Positions 44,396 through 53,328 of a stretch of 64,000 nucleotides of DNA are shown piece after piece (position 1 is the first letter of the stretch; each line of letters begins with the position of its first letter). The DNA is from JBDRTU01 sp043823825 (GTDB lineage: Bacteria; Patescibacteriota; Patescibacteriia; Veblenbacterales; UBA10138): positions 1 to 64,000 of the forward strand of contig JBDRTU010000026.1 of NCBI GenBank assembly GCA_043823825.1, in the 5' to 3' direction. Position numbers and translations under genes: made by a program. The notes below the pieces were generated by a model, which was given only the letters and a program-made list of their open reading frames with translations, searched no databases and was not told the origin of the DNA.

Positions 44396-44541
44396 GGAGT
44401 AATTATGCCCTTCTATTGAATACACACAGTGTAGGAGGTCACCTGCAAGCCCTCCTAAAGCAAGCGGGTAGCGCCTTGGCAACCGGCGTTATAATAAAAT
44501 TTGGGCTGGGAGAGACTATCAACACTCTCCCTAATTTTTTT
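44396..44541 (+). ncRNA. structured RNA segment with four-codon mini-ORF and terminator
   Basis: After the lipoprotein gene comes AAGGAG, then ATG CCC TTC TAT TGA (44405-44419): a perfect ribosome site before a four-codon frame. It is followed by hairpin TAGGAGG/CCTCCTA (from about 44432), a CGCC/GGCG arm, and terminator GGGAGAG/CTCTCCC plus seven Ts (44508-44541). This could be a leader-peptide attenuator, a small RNA, or the scar of a deleted gene that kept its ribosome site. Confidence 0.45.
44508..44541 (+). terminator. terminator
   Basis: Perfect 7-bp stem GGGAGAG/CTCTCCC, loop ACTATCAACA, then TAATTTTTTT. Confidence 0.85.
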
Positions 44542-44609
44542 AAGCTCGCAATCAGTTTGTGATTTTAAAAAAGTTTAACAATCTCTCCAAAATAAATAGG
44601 AAAAATAAA

Positions 44610-44750
44610 ATGTTATTAAATATAATTGACCAAAGCCGTTTGAGTATGGGAAAACAAATTCTTATACTGCTGATTATTGCACTACTGGCATTAGTAATTG
44701 TGTGGTTGACTGGTGCGGACTATATAATACCAGATTCTCCACGACCGTAA
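44610..44750 (+). CDS. 46-residue single-helix membrane peptide
   Basis: From the ATG at 44610 the product is 46 residues (MLLNIIDQSRLSMGKQ...): a short polar start, one strong membrane helix (ILILLIIALLALVIVWL) and a tail rich in Pro. An ATG 51 bases upstream would lengthen it, but the AT-rich TAGG region suits 44610 better. It ends directly before its own terminator. Unknown function. Confidence 0.5.
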   Translation: MLLNIIDQSRLSMGKQILILLIIALLALVIVWLTGADYIIPDSPRP

Positions 44751-44795
44751 AAAGCAGCCGATCACGAGCAATCATTGATCGGCTTTTTCTTTTTA
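44751..44795. terminator. terminator, possibly bidirectional
   Basis: Perfect 9-bp stem AGCCGATCA/TGATCGGCT, followed by TTTTTCTTTTT; A-run on the left side. Confidence 0.85.
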
Positions 44796-44869
44796 AATAA
44801 CGCACTTTGCGCACTACTTTCTCCAATCCCACAGAATATTCTGGACACAGTATTCCACTAGAAATCAAG

Positions 44870-44907
44870 ATTAGGGATTATTGTCCGATCGGACAAAAAT
44901 CCCTAAT
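44870..44907. terminator. nested palindrome downstream of murC
   Basis: TTAGGGAT...ATCCCTAA enclosing the perfect 12-base palindrome GTCCGATCGGAC. It lies 70 bases past the murC stop. It may end the mur operon transcript, though the following bases are not T-rich on the minus strand; a protein-binding site is also possible. Confidence 0.45.
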
Positions 44908-44978
44908 ATTATTTTATCTTATACCGCTACTGCGACTGTTATCTAACACTGCGGCCTTAGTCTAGAAATGAAATAAGA

Positions 44979-46382
44979 TTAATTATTATCCTGCACTAAA
45001 CCTAATCTGTTAATCAACTCCTCTCCTACTTTCCAAACATCGCCAGCGCCCATAGTGATCACTAAGTCGCTGCGGCCTAAGTTTGACGATAGATAATCAG
45101 TTGCTTCTTTAATGGTTGGTTTATGGATTACATTTGAGTGGTGCTTTTTAATCTCCTCCACTAATTTGATAGAGTTTATTTCACCTTTGGTTTCTCGTGC
45201 TGAACTGTAAATATCTAGCACTACGACCTCGTCCGCTTCAGTAAAGCTGATGCCAAAATCGTCTAATAATGCTTTAGTGCGTGAAAAAGTATGGGGATGA
45301 AACACTACTCTGATATTTTTATAAGGGTAAAAATTACGAGCTGCTTTTAAAGTAGCGATAATCTCAGCTGGATGGTGCGCATAATCATCAATGATCAAGG
45401 CATTATTAGTTAAACGACCTTTTAATTCAAACCTGCGAGCAGTTCCCTCAAAATCAGCTAATGCCTTGCGAACTACTTCTAACTCTACTCCCAAGCAGCG
45501 ACTAGTAGCTAACACTGCCAAGGCATTAGCCACATTATGGCTACCTACCAACTTTAACCAAAAATCACCTAAAAATTCTCCTCCCGCGCTAGCGGAAAAA
45601 TGCCAACGCCCCTCATCCAACCACATTCGTTCTAAACGCCAATAACCTTGGGTTAGGCCATAGCTAATAATCTGTTCAGACGACAACCCGGCGGCGATTA
45701 TTGCTTTACGTACTTGTTCACTGTCATAATTTGCCACAACAAGACCATCAGCCGGTATTTTTTTAAGAAACTCCACAAAGGTTTGGTAATAACTCTCAGC
45801 TGTCGCAAAAAAATCAGGATGATCCCAATCAATGCTTGTTAAAACAACTGCCCAAGGATTAAAGTAAGAAAATTTATTTTGATATTCATCTGCTTCAAAA
45901 ACCAACAATTCGCCTGCTCCCACTAAAGCATTACCATTAAACTGGGGCACGGCTGACCCTACAACAGCGCTCGGTGACAAACCAGCAGTTTGTAACACAT
46001 AAGCCAGCATAGCGGTAATAGTGGTTTTGCCATGGCTACCAGCTATGGCAATGGCTTTAAACTCTTTAATTAATTCGCCTAATGCTTCGGCATAGGTTAT
46101 TAAGGTTATACCCTTTTCTTTTGCTGATTTAATTTCAGGATTATCTAAACTATAGGCTGTTGAATAAATTACCAAATCAATATCGTTCCTTAGTTGACTG
46201 GCTTTAAAACCTTCATAATATTCCAGACCGGCCTGCTTTAAAACTTGATCAGTAAAAAACTTTTCTGAAGTATCAGAGCCGGAAATCTGCTTGCCTTGCT
46301 GTTTTAAAATCTGGGCCAAAGCAGTCATCCCCACTCCTTTGATACCAATAAAATATACTTTCTTAGCTTGTGCTAAATTCAT
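44979..46382 (-). CDS. murC: UDP-N-acetylmuramate-L-alanine ligase MurC
   Basis: A 467-residue Mur ligase adding L-alanine to UDP-MurNAc. N-terminal GIKGVGMTALAQIL and ISGSD, ATP loop AGSHGKTTITAML, FEADEYQNKF, DDYAHHPAEI and HPHTFSRTKALL are all present. It overlaps murG by 4 bases. This is the last gene of the mraY-murD-ftsW-murG-murC run. Confidence 0.97.
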   Translation of the reverse strand: MNLAQAKKVYFIGIKGVGMTALAQILKQQGKQISGSDTSEKFFTDQVLKQAGLEYYEGFKASQLRNDIDLVIYSTAYSLDNPEIKSAKEKGITLITYAEALGELIKEFKAIAIAGSHGKTTITAMLAYVLQTAGLSPSAVVGSAVPQFNGNALVGAGELLVFEADEYQNKFSYFNPWAVVLTSIDWDHPDFFATAESYYQTFVEFLKKIPADGLVVANYDSEQVRKAIIAAGLSSEQIISYGLTQGYWRLERMWLDEGRWHFSASAGGEFLGDFWLKLVGSHNVANALAVLATSRCLGVELEVVRKALADFEGTARRFELKGRLTNNALIIDDYAHHPAEIIATLKAARNFYPYKNIRVVFHPHTFSRTKALLDDFGISFTEADEVVVLDIYSSARETKGEINSIKLVEEIKKHHSNVIHKPTIKEATDYLSSNLGRSDLVITMGAGDVWKVGEELINRLGLVQDNN

Positions 46383-47449
46383 ACTTTTTTTATCTCTTGA
46401 ATAATAATATTAGCTAAAGCTTTGCTCGCTCCACTAGGAAACAATTTATGCAAGTTGTCTGCCAACTTTAATTGCCGCTCTTGATCTTCTAGTAAATCTT
46501 TTAATTGGTTAACTAAGTAATCGGGATTTAGGTCAGACTGAGCCATTACTAAAGCGGCTTGGTGTTTAGACAAATAAGCAGCATTTTGCTCTTGGTGGCT
46601 CTTGGGAATGGGCACAATCACTGAAGGTTTTGATAAATAAGCCAGTTCTGAAATAAACCCCATACCAGCACGTGAAACAATTAAATCAACCGCTTGCATT
46701 AAAGCGGGCAATTCAGTGGTTACTAAATCCTTAACTACCAAACCAGCACTTGGTTCAACCTTAACGTTCTTATTTTTACCAGTAATTAAAATTATTTGGC
46801 AAAAGGCTAACAGTGACGGCCAAGATTCTGCTACTAATTTATTAATAAAGTCCGCGCCAGTGCCCCCACCCACCACTAAAATAGTGGCACGTTTTGGGTT
46901 TAACCCTAAGTCACTCAAAACTTGGTCTTGCTTAAATTGTTGTTGATATATTGAGCGGATTGGATTACCAATAAAACTAACTTTATTTTTAGGAAAATCT
47001 TTCACTGACTCCTCTGACGCAACAGTAATTTTATTAGCACACCAACTTAACAAACGATTTGATAAACTATGCTCAATATCTTGTTGATGAATTACCAAGG
47101 GGATGCGCCATAACCAAGCTGCCCAACCAACTGGAACACTAACAAAACCACCGGCTGCTACCACCCCCTGAACTTTTAACCGTTTTAACCAATATAACGA
47201 CAAAATAAAACCAGCTAAGATACGAAAAAGATCAATTATGTTTTGCCAACTAAAATAACGCCGCCATTTACCAGAGGGAATTGCTTTAAACTGAATTCCT
47301 GCTTGCTCTACTAACAAACGCTCAGGGCCCTCGGTAGTGCCTAACCAAACAAATTTAAAACTGCGGTATTGATGAGTTAATTCATCAACTACAGCTAAAA
47401 GTGGCGTAACTGAACCTAAGGTCCCTCCACCGGTTAGTAAAATATTCAT
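46379..47449 (-). CDS. murG: UDP-GlcNAc transferase MurG
   Basis: A 356-residue GT28 enzyme that makes lipid II from lipid I. The glycine-rich start ILLTGGGTLGSVTPLLAV, the GGFVSVPVGWAA block and IVSRAGMGFISEL (usual 'SRAGA.T..E') are visible. The first loop reads GGTLGSVTP where most have GGTGGHI.P, a variation in the lipid-binding loop. It overlaps both neighbours by 4 bases. Confidence 0.95.
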   Translation of the reverse strand: MNILLTGGGTLGSVTPLLAVVDELTHQYRSFKFVWLGTTEGPERLLVEQAGIQFKAIPSGKWRRYFSWQNIIDLFRILAGFILSLYWLKRLKVQGVVAAGGFVSVPVGWAAWLWRIPLVIHQQDIEHSLSNRLLSWCANKITVASEESVKDFPKNKVSFIGNPIRSIYQQQFKQDQVLSDLGLNPKRATILVVGGGTGADFINKLVAESWPSLLAFCQIILITGKNKNVKVEPSAGLVVKDLVTTELPALMQAVDLIVSRAGMGFISELAYLSKPSVIVPIPKSHQEQNAAYLSKHQAALVMAQSDLNPDYLVNQLKDLLEDQERQLKLADNLHKLFPSGASKALANIIIQEIKKV

Positions 47450-48570
47450 CGCCTTGTCTCCACTGCTCGAGCTTGTCTCGAGATATTAACCATTATTCCT
47501 AAGCCTCCCAAGGCCATTGCTAAAGCGGTTCCGCCATGTGAAATAAAAGGTAATGGTATGCCAGTTAATGGTAATAAATTCAGCATCGCCGCTATATTAA
47601 CAAAAAATTGCAATCCTAGCCAGACCATGATACTTAAACCAAGTAATCTACCCAAAGTATCTGGAGCTCGGACAGCAATTTTAATACCGCGCCAAATCAA
47701 AGCAGCAAACAGAACAATCAAGATACTGGTAAGTAAAAAACCAAGTTCTTCGGCAATAACAGCAAAAATAGAATCGCCAGTGACCTCGGGCAAGTATTGA
47801 TATTTTTGACGAGAGTGCCCTAAACCTAACCCCCAAAAACCACCAGAACCAACTGCTAATAACGCTTGATTAATGTGGTAACCAATGCCCTGAGAATCAT
47901 ATTCTGGATTTAAAAAAACTGTTAATCTGTTCAAACGATAAGGCGCAATTTTAACTAACAAATACATTAATCCGCTACCTGCCAAAATAAATCCAATAAT
48001 CGTACTCCAACGAGCGCCTGCTAAAAAGTAGATAATAACAGCGCTAACAGCAATTACTATCATGGTTCCCATATCAGGTTGTAACATCAGAAGCACCATA
48101 ACAATAGATAGCAAAATAATAAAAGGCATAATGCCGCCCTTCCAAGTTCTAATCTCATCAAAACCTTTTTGCTCAAACCAATAAACTAAATATATTAGAA
48201 AAGTTAGTTTGGTAATTTCTGACGGTTGGAAGCTAAAAAGCTTTAAATCTAACCAGCGGCTAGCTCCCCCATAGCCAACACCTAATTGAGGAATTAATAC
48301 GGCCACCAATGCCAACAAAGTAACTAGTAAAGCTGGTACTGACCATTTAACTAAACGATGATAATCAAATCTACTTAAAACAAAAAAAATCATCAACCCT
48401 GGCAGCAAACCGTAAATTAATTGCCGATGCACATAATAATAGCTGGAGCCGAATTTTTGAAAAGAAACCACCGAAGAAGCTGACGAAAGCAATAATATTC
48501 CCAAACCAACAATCAAAATAGCCAAACCAATAAACAGATAGTCAATTTTTTGTTGCCCGGAACGAAGCAT
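47446..48570 (-). CDS. ftsW: peptidoglycan polymerase FtsW (SEDS family)
   Basis: A 374-residue SEDS protein with ten helices. The SEDS marks GYGGASRWLDLKLFSFQPSEITKL near 97-120, MLQPDMGTM near 161-169 and the C-terminal PLTGIPLPFISHGGTALAM near 329-347 are present. It polymerises glycan strands at the septum from lipid II. Its place in the dcw cluster supports FtsW over RodA. Confidence 0.95.
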   Translation of the reverse strand: MLRSGQQKIDYLFIGLAILIVGLGILLLSSASSVVSFQKFGSSYYYVHRQLIYGLLPGLMIFFVLSRFDYHRLVKWSVPALLVTLLALVAVLIPQLGVGYGGASRWLDLKLFSFQPSEITKLTFLIYLVYWFEQKGFDEIRTWKGGIMPFIILLSIVMVLLMLQPDMGTMIVIAVSAVIIYFLAGARWSTIIGFILAGSGLMYLLVKIAPYRLNRLTVFLNPEYDSQGIGYHINQALLAVGSGGFWGLGLGHSRQKYQYLPEVTGDSIFAVIAEELGFLLTSILIVLFAALIWRGIKIAVRAPDTLGRLLGLSIMVWLGLQFFVNIAAMLNLLPLTGIPLPFISHGGTALAMALGGLGIMVNISRQARAVETRR

Positions 48571-48575
48571 AAAAT

Positions 48576-49946
48576 TTATTTTAGGGCACGAACCACCTTA
48601 ACAAATTGTTCACCGCGATCCCATTCATTAATGAAAAGTCCAAAGCTTGAAGCGGCTGGTGACAGTAAGACTATACCATCCTGTAGTGTTAATTGATCAG
48701 CCTTTTTGACCGCTTGTAACATCGAGCAAACTTGCCAAACTTGATAACTAGTGGGCAAACTGGCTAATAATTTATCTGTGGCAGTACCAGGTAATAAAAT
48801 CAGGTGTTGAACTCGCTGTTTTATTAACTGTGCTAACTTTCTGTAGGATAATTTTTTATCATTGCCACCAGCAATCAAAGTCACAACTTTACCGCGGAAC
48901 GCTTCAAGAGCTGCTACACAAGCATCGGGTATAGTGGCAGTAGTGTCATTAAAATACTTTACACCTTTCACAGTTTTAACTAATTGCAAGCGAGAATGCA
49001 AACCAGTAAAACTTTTAATTGCCTGCCTAATTTTTGATGCTGCCAAACCGACAGCATAGGCTACCGTGGCAGCTGCTAGGGCGTTGACTAAATTATGCTG
49101 GCCCTGTAACTGAATATCTTTTATTTTAAATAATTCCACCACTCTCTTTCCCTGACGAAACCAAGCGCTGCCCTGTTTCAAATAACCACCAATCTTAACT
49201 GGGTGCTTGGTACTAAACCAAATTAATTTACTGACTGTTTGTGGCCCAAGCTTGCGTGTTAATTTATTATCATAATTCAGTACTACAATATCCCGCGGTT
49301 TTTGCCAATAGAAAATATTAGCCTTAGCTTTGGTATATTGAATTAGCGACTGATAACGATCAAGATGGTCAGATAAAATATTAGTTACCAGCGCCACTTG
49401 GGGACTCAAACACCAACGGGCCAAACCCTCTAGTTGCCAGGAAGAAAGCTCTAAAATTACTTTAGTGCTAGGTTTTATTTTTGGCAACACTTCCATCATA
49501 ACCTGATCGCGAATATTGCCTGCTACTACTGTTTGAGGATTTACTAATTTAAACATTACTCCTAACCAAGAGGCAATAGTAGATTTCCCCTTACTACCTG
49601 TTACGCCAATAATTGGAGCGGGAGATAGCTTAAAAAAGAGACTTGCTTCGTTCTCGATCGGTATTTTCTTTTTCAACGCCAATTTTATAAGAGGAGAATT
49701 ATTTGGAACGGCTGGATTTTGCACCAACAAATCCTGCCCTTTAAGTAACGAGGGTGGATTTTTTCCTAAGACATAACTAACCCTATAACCTCGAAGCTTA
49801 CGAAGACTAATTCTTAATTGTTGGCTGGTTTTTAGATCAGTAACAGTAACTTTGGCACCTGCACGAACTAACCACTTAACTGTAGCTACTCCACCGCCTT
49901 GCAGGCCTAAACCAACCATTAAAACCTTTTTGCCCTTAAATTTCAT
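48576..49946 (-). CDS. murD: UDP-MurNAc-L-Ala:D-Glu ligase MurD
   Basis: A 456-residue Mur ligase adding D-glutamate. VMLVGLGLQGGGVATVKWL near 8-25 is the N-terminal Rossmann start, GVTGSKGKSTIASWLG is the ATP loop, LSSWQLEG and YFNDTTATIPDA follow, and AGGNDKKLSY is in the C-terminal domain. It lies between ftsW and mraY with 5-base gaps. Confidence 0.96.
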   Translation of the reverse strand: MKFKGKKVLMVGLGLQGGGVATVKWLVRAGAKVTVTDLKTSQQLRISLRKLRGYRVSYVLGKNPPSLLKGQDLLVQNPAVPNNSPLIKLALKKKIPIENEASLFFKLSPAPIIGVTGSKGKSTIASWLGVMFKLVNPQTVVAGNIRDQVMMEVLPKIKPSTKVILELSSWQLEGLARWCLSPQVALVTNILSDHLDRYQSLIQYTKAKANIFYWQKPRDIVVLNYDNKLTRKLGPQTVSKLIWFSTKHPVKIGGYLKQGSAWFRQGKRVVELFKIKDIQLQGQHNLVNALAAATVAYAVGLAASKIRQAIKSFTGLHSRLQLVKTVKGVKYFNDTTATIPDACVAALEAFRGKVVTLIAGGNDKKLSYRKLAQLIKQRVQHLILLPGTATDKLLASLPTSYQVWQVCSMLQAVKKADQLTLQDGIVLLSPAASSFGLFINEWDRGEQFVKVVRALK

Positions 49947-49951
49947 ATTAT

Positions 49952-50992
49952 TTAAATAACCCGTTCAACTAAGAACAAAATTACGCCAATTACCGACATC
50001 ACCGCTGCAATTACCCAAAAACGCATAACAATTTTAGGTTCGGGCCAACCAATCGCTTCTAAATGATGGTGTAAGGGGGTAGAGAGAAAAACTTTTTTAC
50101 CCCTTATTTTCCTGGACAAAACCTGAATAATCACTGACAAAGCTTCTAAAACAAATAGCAAACCAATAACTGGCAACAACCAAACGGCATTCGTCAGCAT
50201 GGCTACCACTCCTAAAGTAACTCCTAGCGACATCGCACCAGTATCGCCCATAAAAAAACGAGCTGGATTAATATTAAACCAAAGGAACGCTAATAAAGCG
50301 CCGGCGATAACGCCACAAAAAGCAGCTAGATCAACTTTACCTAAACTAAAAGCAATAGCGCCATATGCGGCAAAAGCAGCTAGTAGTGTACCACCCGCTA
50401 AACCATCTAAACCGTCTATCTCATTTACGGAAAAAGAAGTAGCTACAATGATAAAAATAAAAAGCGGTACATACCACCAACCAATATCAATATTGCCGAC
50501 CAATGGTAAATACAAACTAGTCCAATCCAACTTATAGTAAAACCACCAGGCGCCTACTACCGCTATCAAAGTATAAATAATCAGCTTGTAACGCATCCGT
50601 ATGCCTCCGCCTTTCGGCCCAATTCCTTTAACATTGAACCAATCATCAATTAAGCCAACAATAGCTGAGGCAACTAAAGCACCAAGAGGGAGTAGTGTTT
50701 CACTCCGGCTAAAAAAATTAAGCATGGATGGCAGAAAACCTAATTCAGTTAAATAAAAAAATAGTAAAGCCAATACTAAAGTGGTTAACCACACTAAAAT
50801 ACCACCCATAGTTGGTGTGCCTTGCTTGGATTGGTGTAAACGCGACATTATAGGCGCAGAACCCTCATCACGAATCTTTTTACCCAAATGGTATTTATAA
50901 AGCCAATGCGTTAATAAAGGCGTTGCTATAAAAGCCACCACAAACGAGGTAGTAGTTAAGACTAGTATTTTTACCACTGATATAATATCCAT
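49952..50992 (-). CDS. mraY: phospho-MurNAc-pentapeptide translocase MraY
   Basis: A 346-residue polytopic enzyme that makes lipid I. Family marks are HQSKQGTPTMGGILVW near 54-69, LIDDWFNV near 115-122, NEIDGLDGLAGG near 191-202, FMGDTGAMSLG near 248-258 and the HHH block STPLHHHLEAIGW near 307-319. It is near the top of the mur operon. Confidence 0.97.
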   Translation of the reverse strand: MDIISVVKILVLTTTSFVVAFIATPLLTHWLYKYHLGKKIRDEGSAPIMSRLHQSKQGTPTMGGILVWLTTLVLALLFFYLTELGFLPSMLNFFSRSETLLPLGALVASAIVGLIDDWFNVKGIGPKGGGIRMRYKLIIYTLIAVVGAWWFYYKLDWTSLYLPLVGNIDIGWWYVPLFIFIIVATSFSVNEIDGLDGLAGGTLLAAFAAYGAIAFSLGKVDLAAFCGVIAGALLAFLWFNINPARFFMGDTGAMSLGVTLGVVAMLTNAVWLLPVIGLLFVLEALSVIIQVLSRKIRGKKVFLSTPLHHHLEAIGWPEPKIVMRFWVIAAVMSVIGVILFLVERVI

Positions 50993-51015
50993 AAATTATT
51001 TTATCAAACCAATCA

Positions 51016-51393
51016 CTAGCTATTAAAAACAACTAATAAAAAAATTAACCAAGCTAAAGCTAAATTAGCCATTACGGCCAACCAAAGAAAAGTAAAGCGC
51101 ATAGTTATACTATATCTACCAACCAGGTAACCCAAAATAATATTTACTATAAGTATAAGTAACCCCGTCAATGGAGGCAAGAAAATATAATACCAGGGGG
51201 CAACCCAATTAGCTCCCACATAAATTGAATACCTAATTGTTAAAAAATTATCACCCAACTCTAATTGCCAGTAAGGCAACCACCAACTTACTAGGTTAAG
51301 AATAAGACTTACCACTATCAGTGCTAAGGTATTGGGCGAACGACAAAATGATCGCCATGCAAAACTAGTAGATGCTCCTAAAGTTGTAATCAT
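51016..51393 (-). CDS. small membrane protein at the head of the mur operon
   Basis: A 125-residue protein with about three helices and a loop rich in Trp and Tyr (NWVAPWYYIFLPP). No family recognised. It lies 24 bases before mraY. A minus-strand TTGACA at 51414-51419 with a TATGAT or AGTATG box would place the transcript start on or just after the ATG at 51393, so the true start codon is uncertain. Confidence 0.6.
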   Translation of the reverse strand: MITTLGASTSFAWRSFCRSPNTLALIVVSLILNLVSWWLPYWQLELGDNFLTIRYSIYVGANWVAPWYYIFLPPLTGLLILIVNIILGYLVGRYSITMRFTFLWLAVMANLALAWLIFLLVVFNS

Positions 51394-51476
51394 ACTGCCC
51401 TTTGATTTTAATCTGTCAAGCGCTCAATGGCAAACTTTAAGGAAAGATAAGTAACTTCTATCAATGTATCAGATTA

Positions 51477-51505
51477 TTGAGCCAAGCTTAAAGCAGTGTT
51501 ATACT
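51477..51505 (+). promoter_or_regulatory. promoter of the type IV pilus operon
   Basis: TTGAGC at 51477-51482, 17-base spacer, TATACT at 51500-51505. Start near 51512. This lies after a TTG at 51510 that could otherwise open the pilB frame, so translation more likely begins at the ATG at 51594. Confidence 0.7.
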
Positions 51506-51593
51506 AAACTTGACAGCCAACCAAGATTTACCATTAAAATATACTACCCGAACACTGCCAGATACTAAAATTTTAAACCAAAGCGGACCAGAT

Positions 51594-53321
51594 ATGATCA
51601 AACAAGACAAAATCATTAAAGCGCTGGTAGTAAGTAACACTATCAAGCCAGACCAACTTAAAAAAATCCAAATGCAGGCTAAAACAAAAAAGCTATCGTT
51701 GGAAGAGTATTTGGTTAATCAAAAAATAATTAGCGAGAGTAAATTGTATGAGCTGGTTGCCAAAGAGCTAGGTCTGCCTTTTGTTGATCTTAAAAACACA
51801 GTAATTCGCAAAGATATATTACTAACTATTCCCGAGCCAATTGCTCAAACCCATAACATTATTGCTTTTAATAAAGATAAAGAAAGTATAAAAGTTGCGA
51901 CCCTTGACCCAGAGGATCTACAAACTTTTGAGTTTATTGAAAAAAAATTCGGTACTAAAATTATAATTCATCTCACAACGCCTTCTGCTATTAAAGACGT
52001 TATTAAACAATACCATAAAAGTCTACAAGCGGAATTTGAAGCCTTAACTAAAGAAGAGATAGCTAAAGAAGAATCAACAGGCGAAAAGCTGCAACGATTA
52101 GCTGAAGACATTCCTGTTGTCAGAATGGTTGATACTTTGCTTGAATATGCAATTTTTGAACGAGCTTCTGATATTCATATTGAACCAACTGACACTGATG
52201 TAATCGTGCGTTATCGGATTGATGGCCTACTACGCGACGTTATGACTTTACCCAAGAACGTCCAGTCTGGCTTGGTAGCCCGTATAAAAATATTATCCAG
52301 CCTTAAGTTAGATGAACACCGCTTACCGCAAGACGGGCGCTTTAAAATCAAAACCAAAGATTATGAAGTCTCTTTTCGTGTTTCTATTATTCCTGTGTTC
52401 AATGGTGAAAAAATTGTTATGCGCTTACTGCAGGAGTCAGGGCAGATTTTAACTTTGGAGCAATTAGGTTTGGATGAGCAACCTCTGCAAGTGGTAAAAC
52501 GAAATATTGATAAACCTCACGGCATGATCCTAGTTACTGGGCCCACTGGGTCTGGTAAAACTACTACTCTTTATTCAATAATGCATATTCTTAATAAGCC
52601 AGAGGTTAATATTTCCACTATTGAGGACCCTATTGAATACCGTATGCCTCGCATTAATCAAAGTCAAGTTAACCCCCGTATTGGTTTTACTTTTGCCAAC
52701 GGGCTTCGTTCGCTCTTAAGACAGGACCCTGATATTATTATGGTTGGCGAAATTCGTGATACAGAAACCGCTGAAATCGCCATTCATTCTGCCATGACCG
52801 GCCATTTAGTACTATCAACTTTACACACTAATGATGCAGTTGGTACTTTACCAAGATTATCACAAATGGGTATCCCCTCTTTCTTAATATCTTCCACCGT
52901 CAATGTTGTAGTCGCTCAACGATTAATGCGCAAACTTTGTCAGGAGTGTAAAGTATCTTACCATCTATCAAAAAGTAATGTTAACGAATTATCGCAGAAA
53001 ATAGACATTGATTCAATCAACAAAAGTCTATCTTCTTTAAAGGTGCTTAAAGGTAACGAAAAACTGGAGCAGCTATCTTTTTATCACTCGCAAGGCTGCA
53101 AACAATGCAATAATCAAGGTTATAAAGGTCGGGTGGGAATTTATGAAGTATTGGAAGTAACGCCAGCCATAGCCGAGTTAATTCTAAGTAATAGTGCCGT
53201 AGAAAAACTGCAGAGCAAAGCGATTGAGCAAGGCATGATACCATTGCTGATTGACGGTTTTTATAAAGCTATTAAAGGACTAACTAGTATAGAAGAAATA
53301 CTACGAGTAACCAAAGAGTAA
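51594..53321 (+). CDS. pilB: type IV pilus assembly ATPase PilB (GspE family)
   Basis: A 575-residue secretion ATPase that drives pilus extension. An N-terminal GspE-N domain (to about 125) is followed by ASDIHIEPT, Walker A GPTGSGKTTTLYS, RSLLRQDPDIIMVGEIRDTETA (Asp box and Walker B), TLHTND (His box) and the zinc site CQEC...CKQCNNQGYKGRVGIYEVL. The start is the ATG after the promoter; an in-frame TTG 84 bases upstream lies at the transcript start. No strong ribosome site is seen. Confidence 0.95.
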   Translation: MIKQDKIIKALVVSNTIKPDQLKKIQMQAKTKKLSLEEYLVNQKIISESKLYELVAKELGLPFVDLKNTVIRKDILLTIPEPIAQTHNIIAFNKDKESIKVATLDPEDLQTFEFIEKKFGTKIIIHLTTPSAIKDVIKQYHKSLQAEFEALTKEEIAKEESTGEKLQRLAEDIPVVRMVDTLLEYAIFERASDIHIEPTDTDVIVRYRIDGLLRDVMTLPKNVQSGLVARIKILSSLKLDEHRLPQDGRFKIKTKDYEVSFRVSIIPVFNGEKIVMRLLQESGQILTLEQLGLDEQPLQVVKRNIDKPHGMILVTGPTGSGKTTTLYSIMHILNKPEVNISTIEDPIEYRMPRINQSQVNPRIGFTFANGLRSLLRQDPDIIMVGEIRDTETAEIAIHSAMTGHLVLSTLHTNDAVGTLPRLSQMGIPSFLISSTVNVVVAQRLMRKLCQECKVSYHLSKSNVNELSQKIDIDSINKSLSSLKVLKGNEKLEQLSFYHSQGCKQCNNQGYKGRVGIYEVLEVTPAIAELILSNSAVEKLQSKAIEQGMIPLLIDGFYKAIKGLTSIEEILRVTKE

Positions 53322-53328
53322 TCATCTT

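Noticed and set aside
51510..51593. TTG start for pilB giving 28 extra residues
   Set aside because: A TATACT box at 51500-51505 puts the transcript start at about 51512, after this TTG, and the GspE-N domain begins after the downstream ATG.
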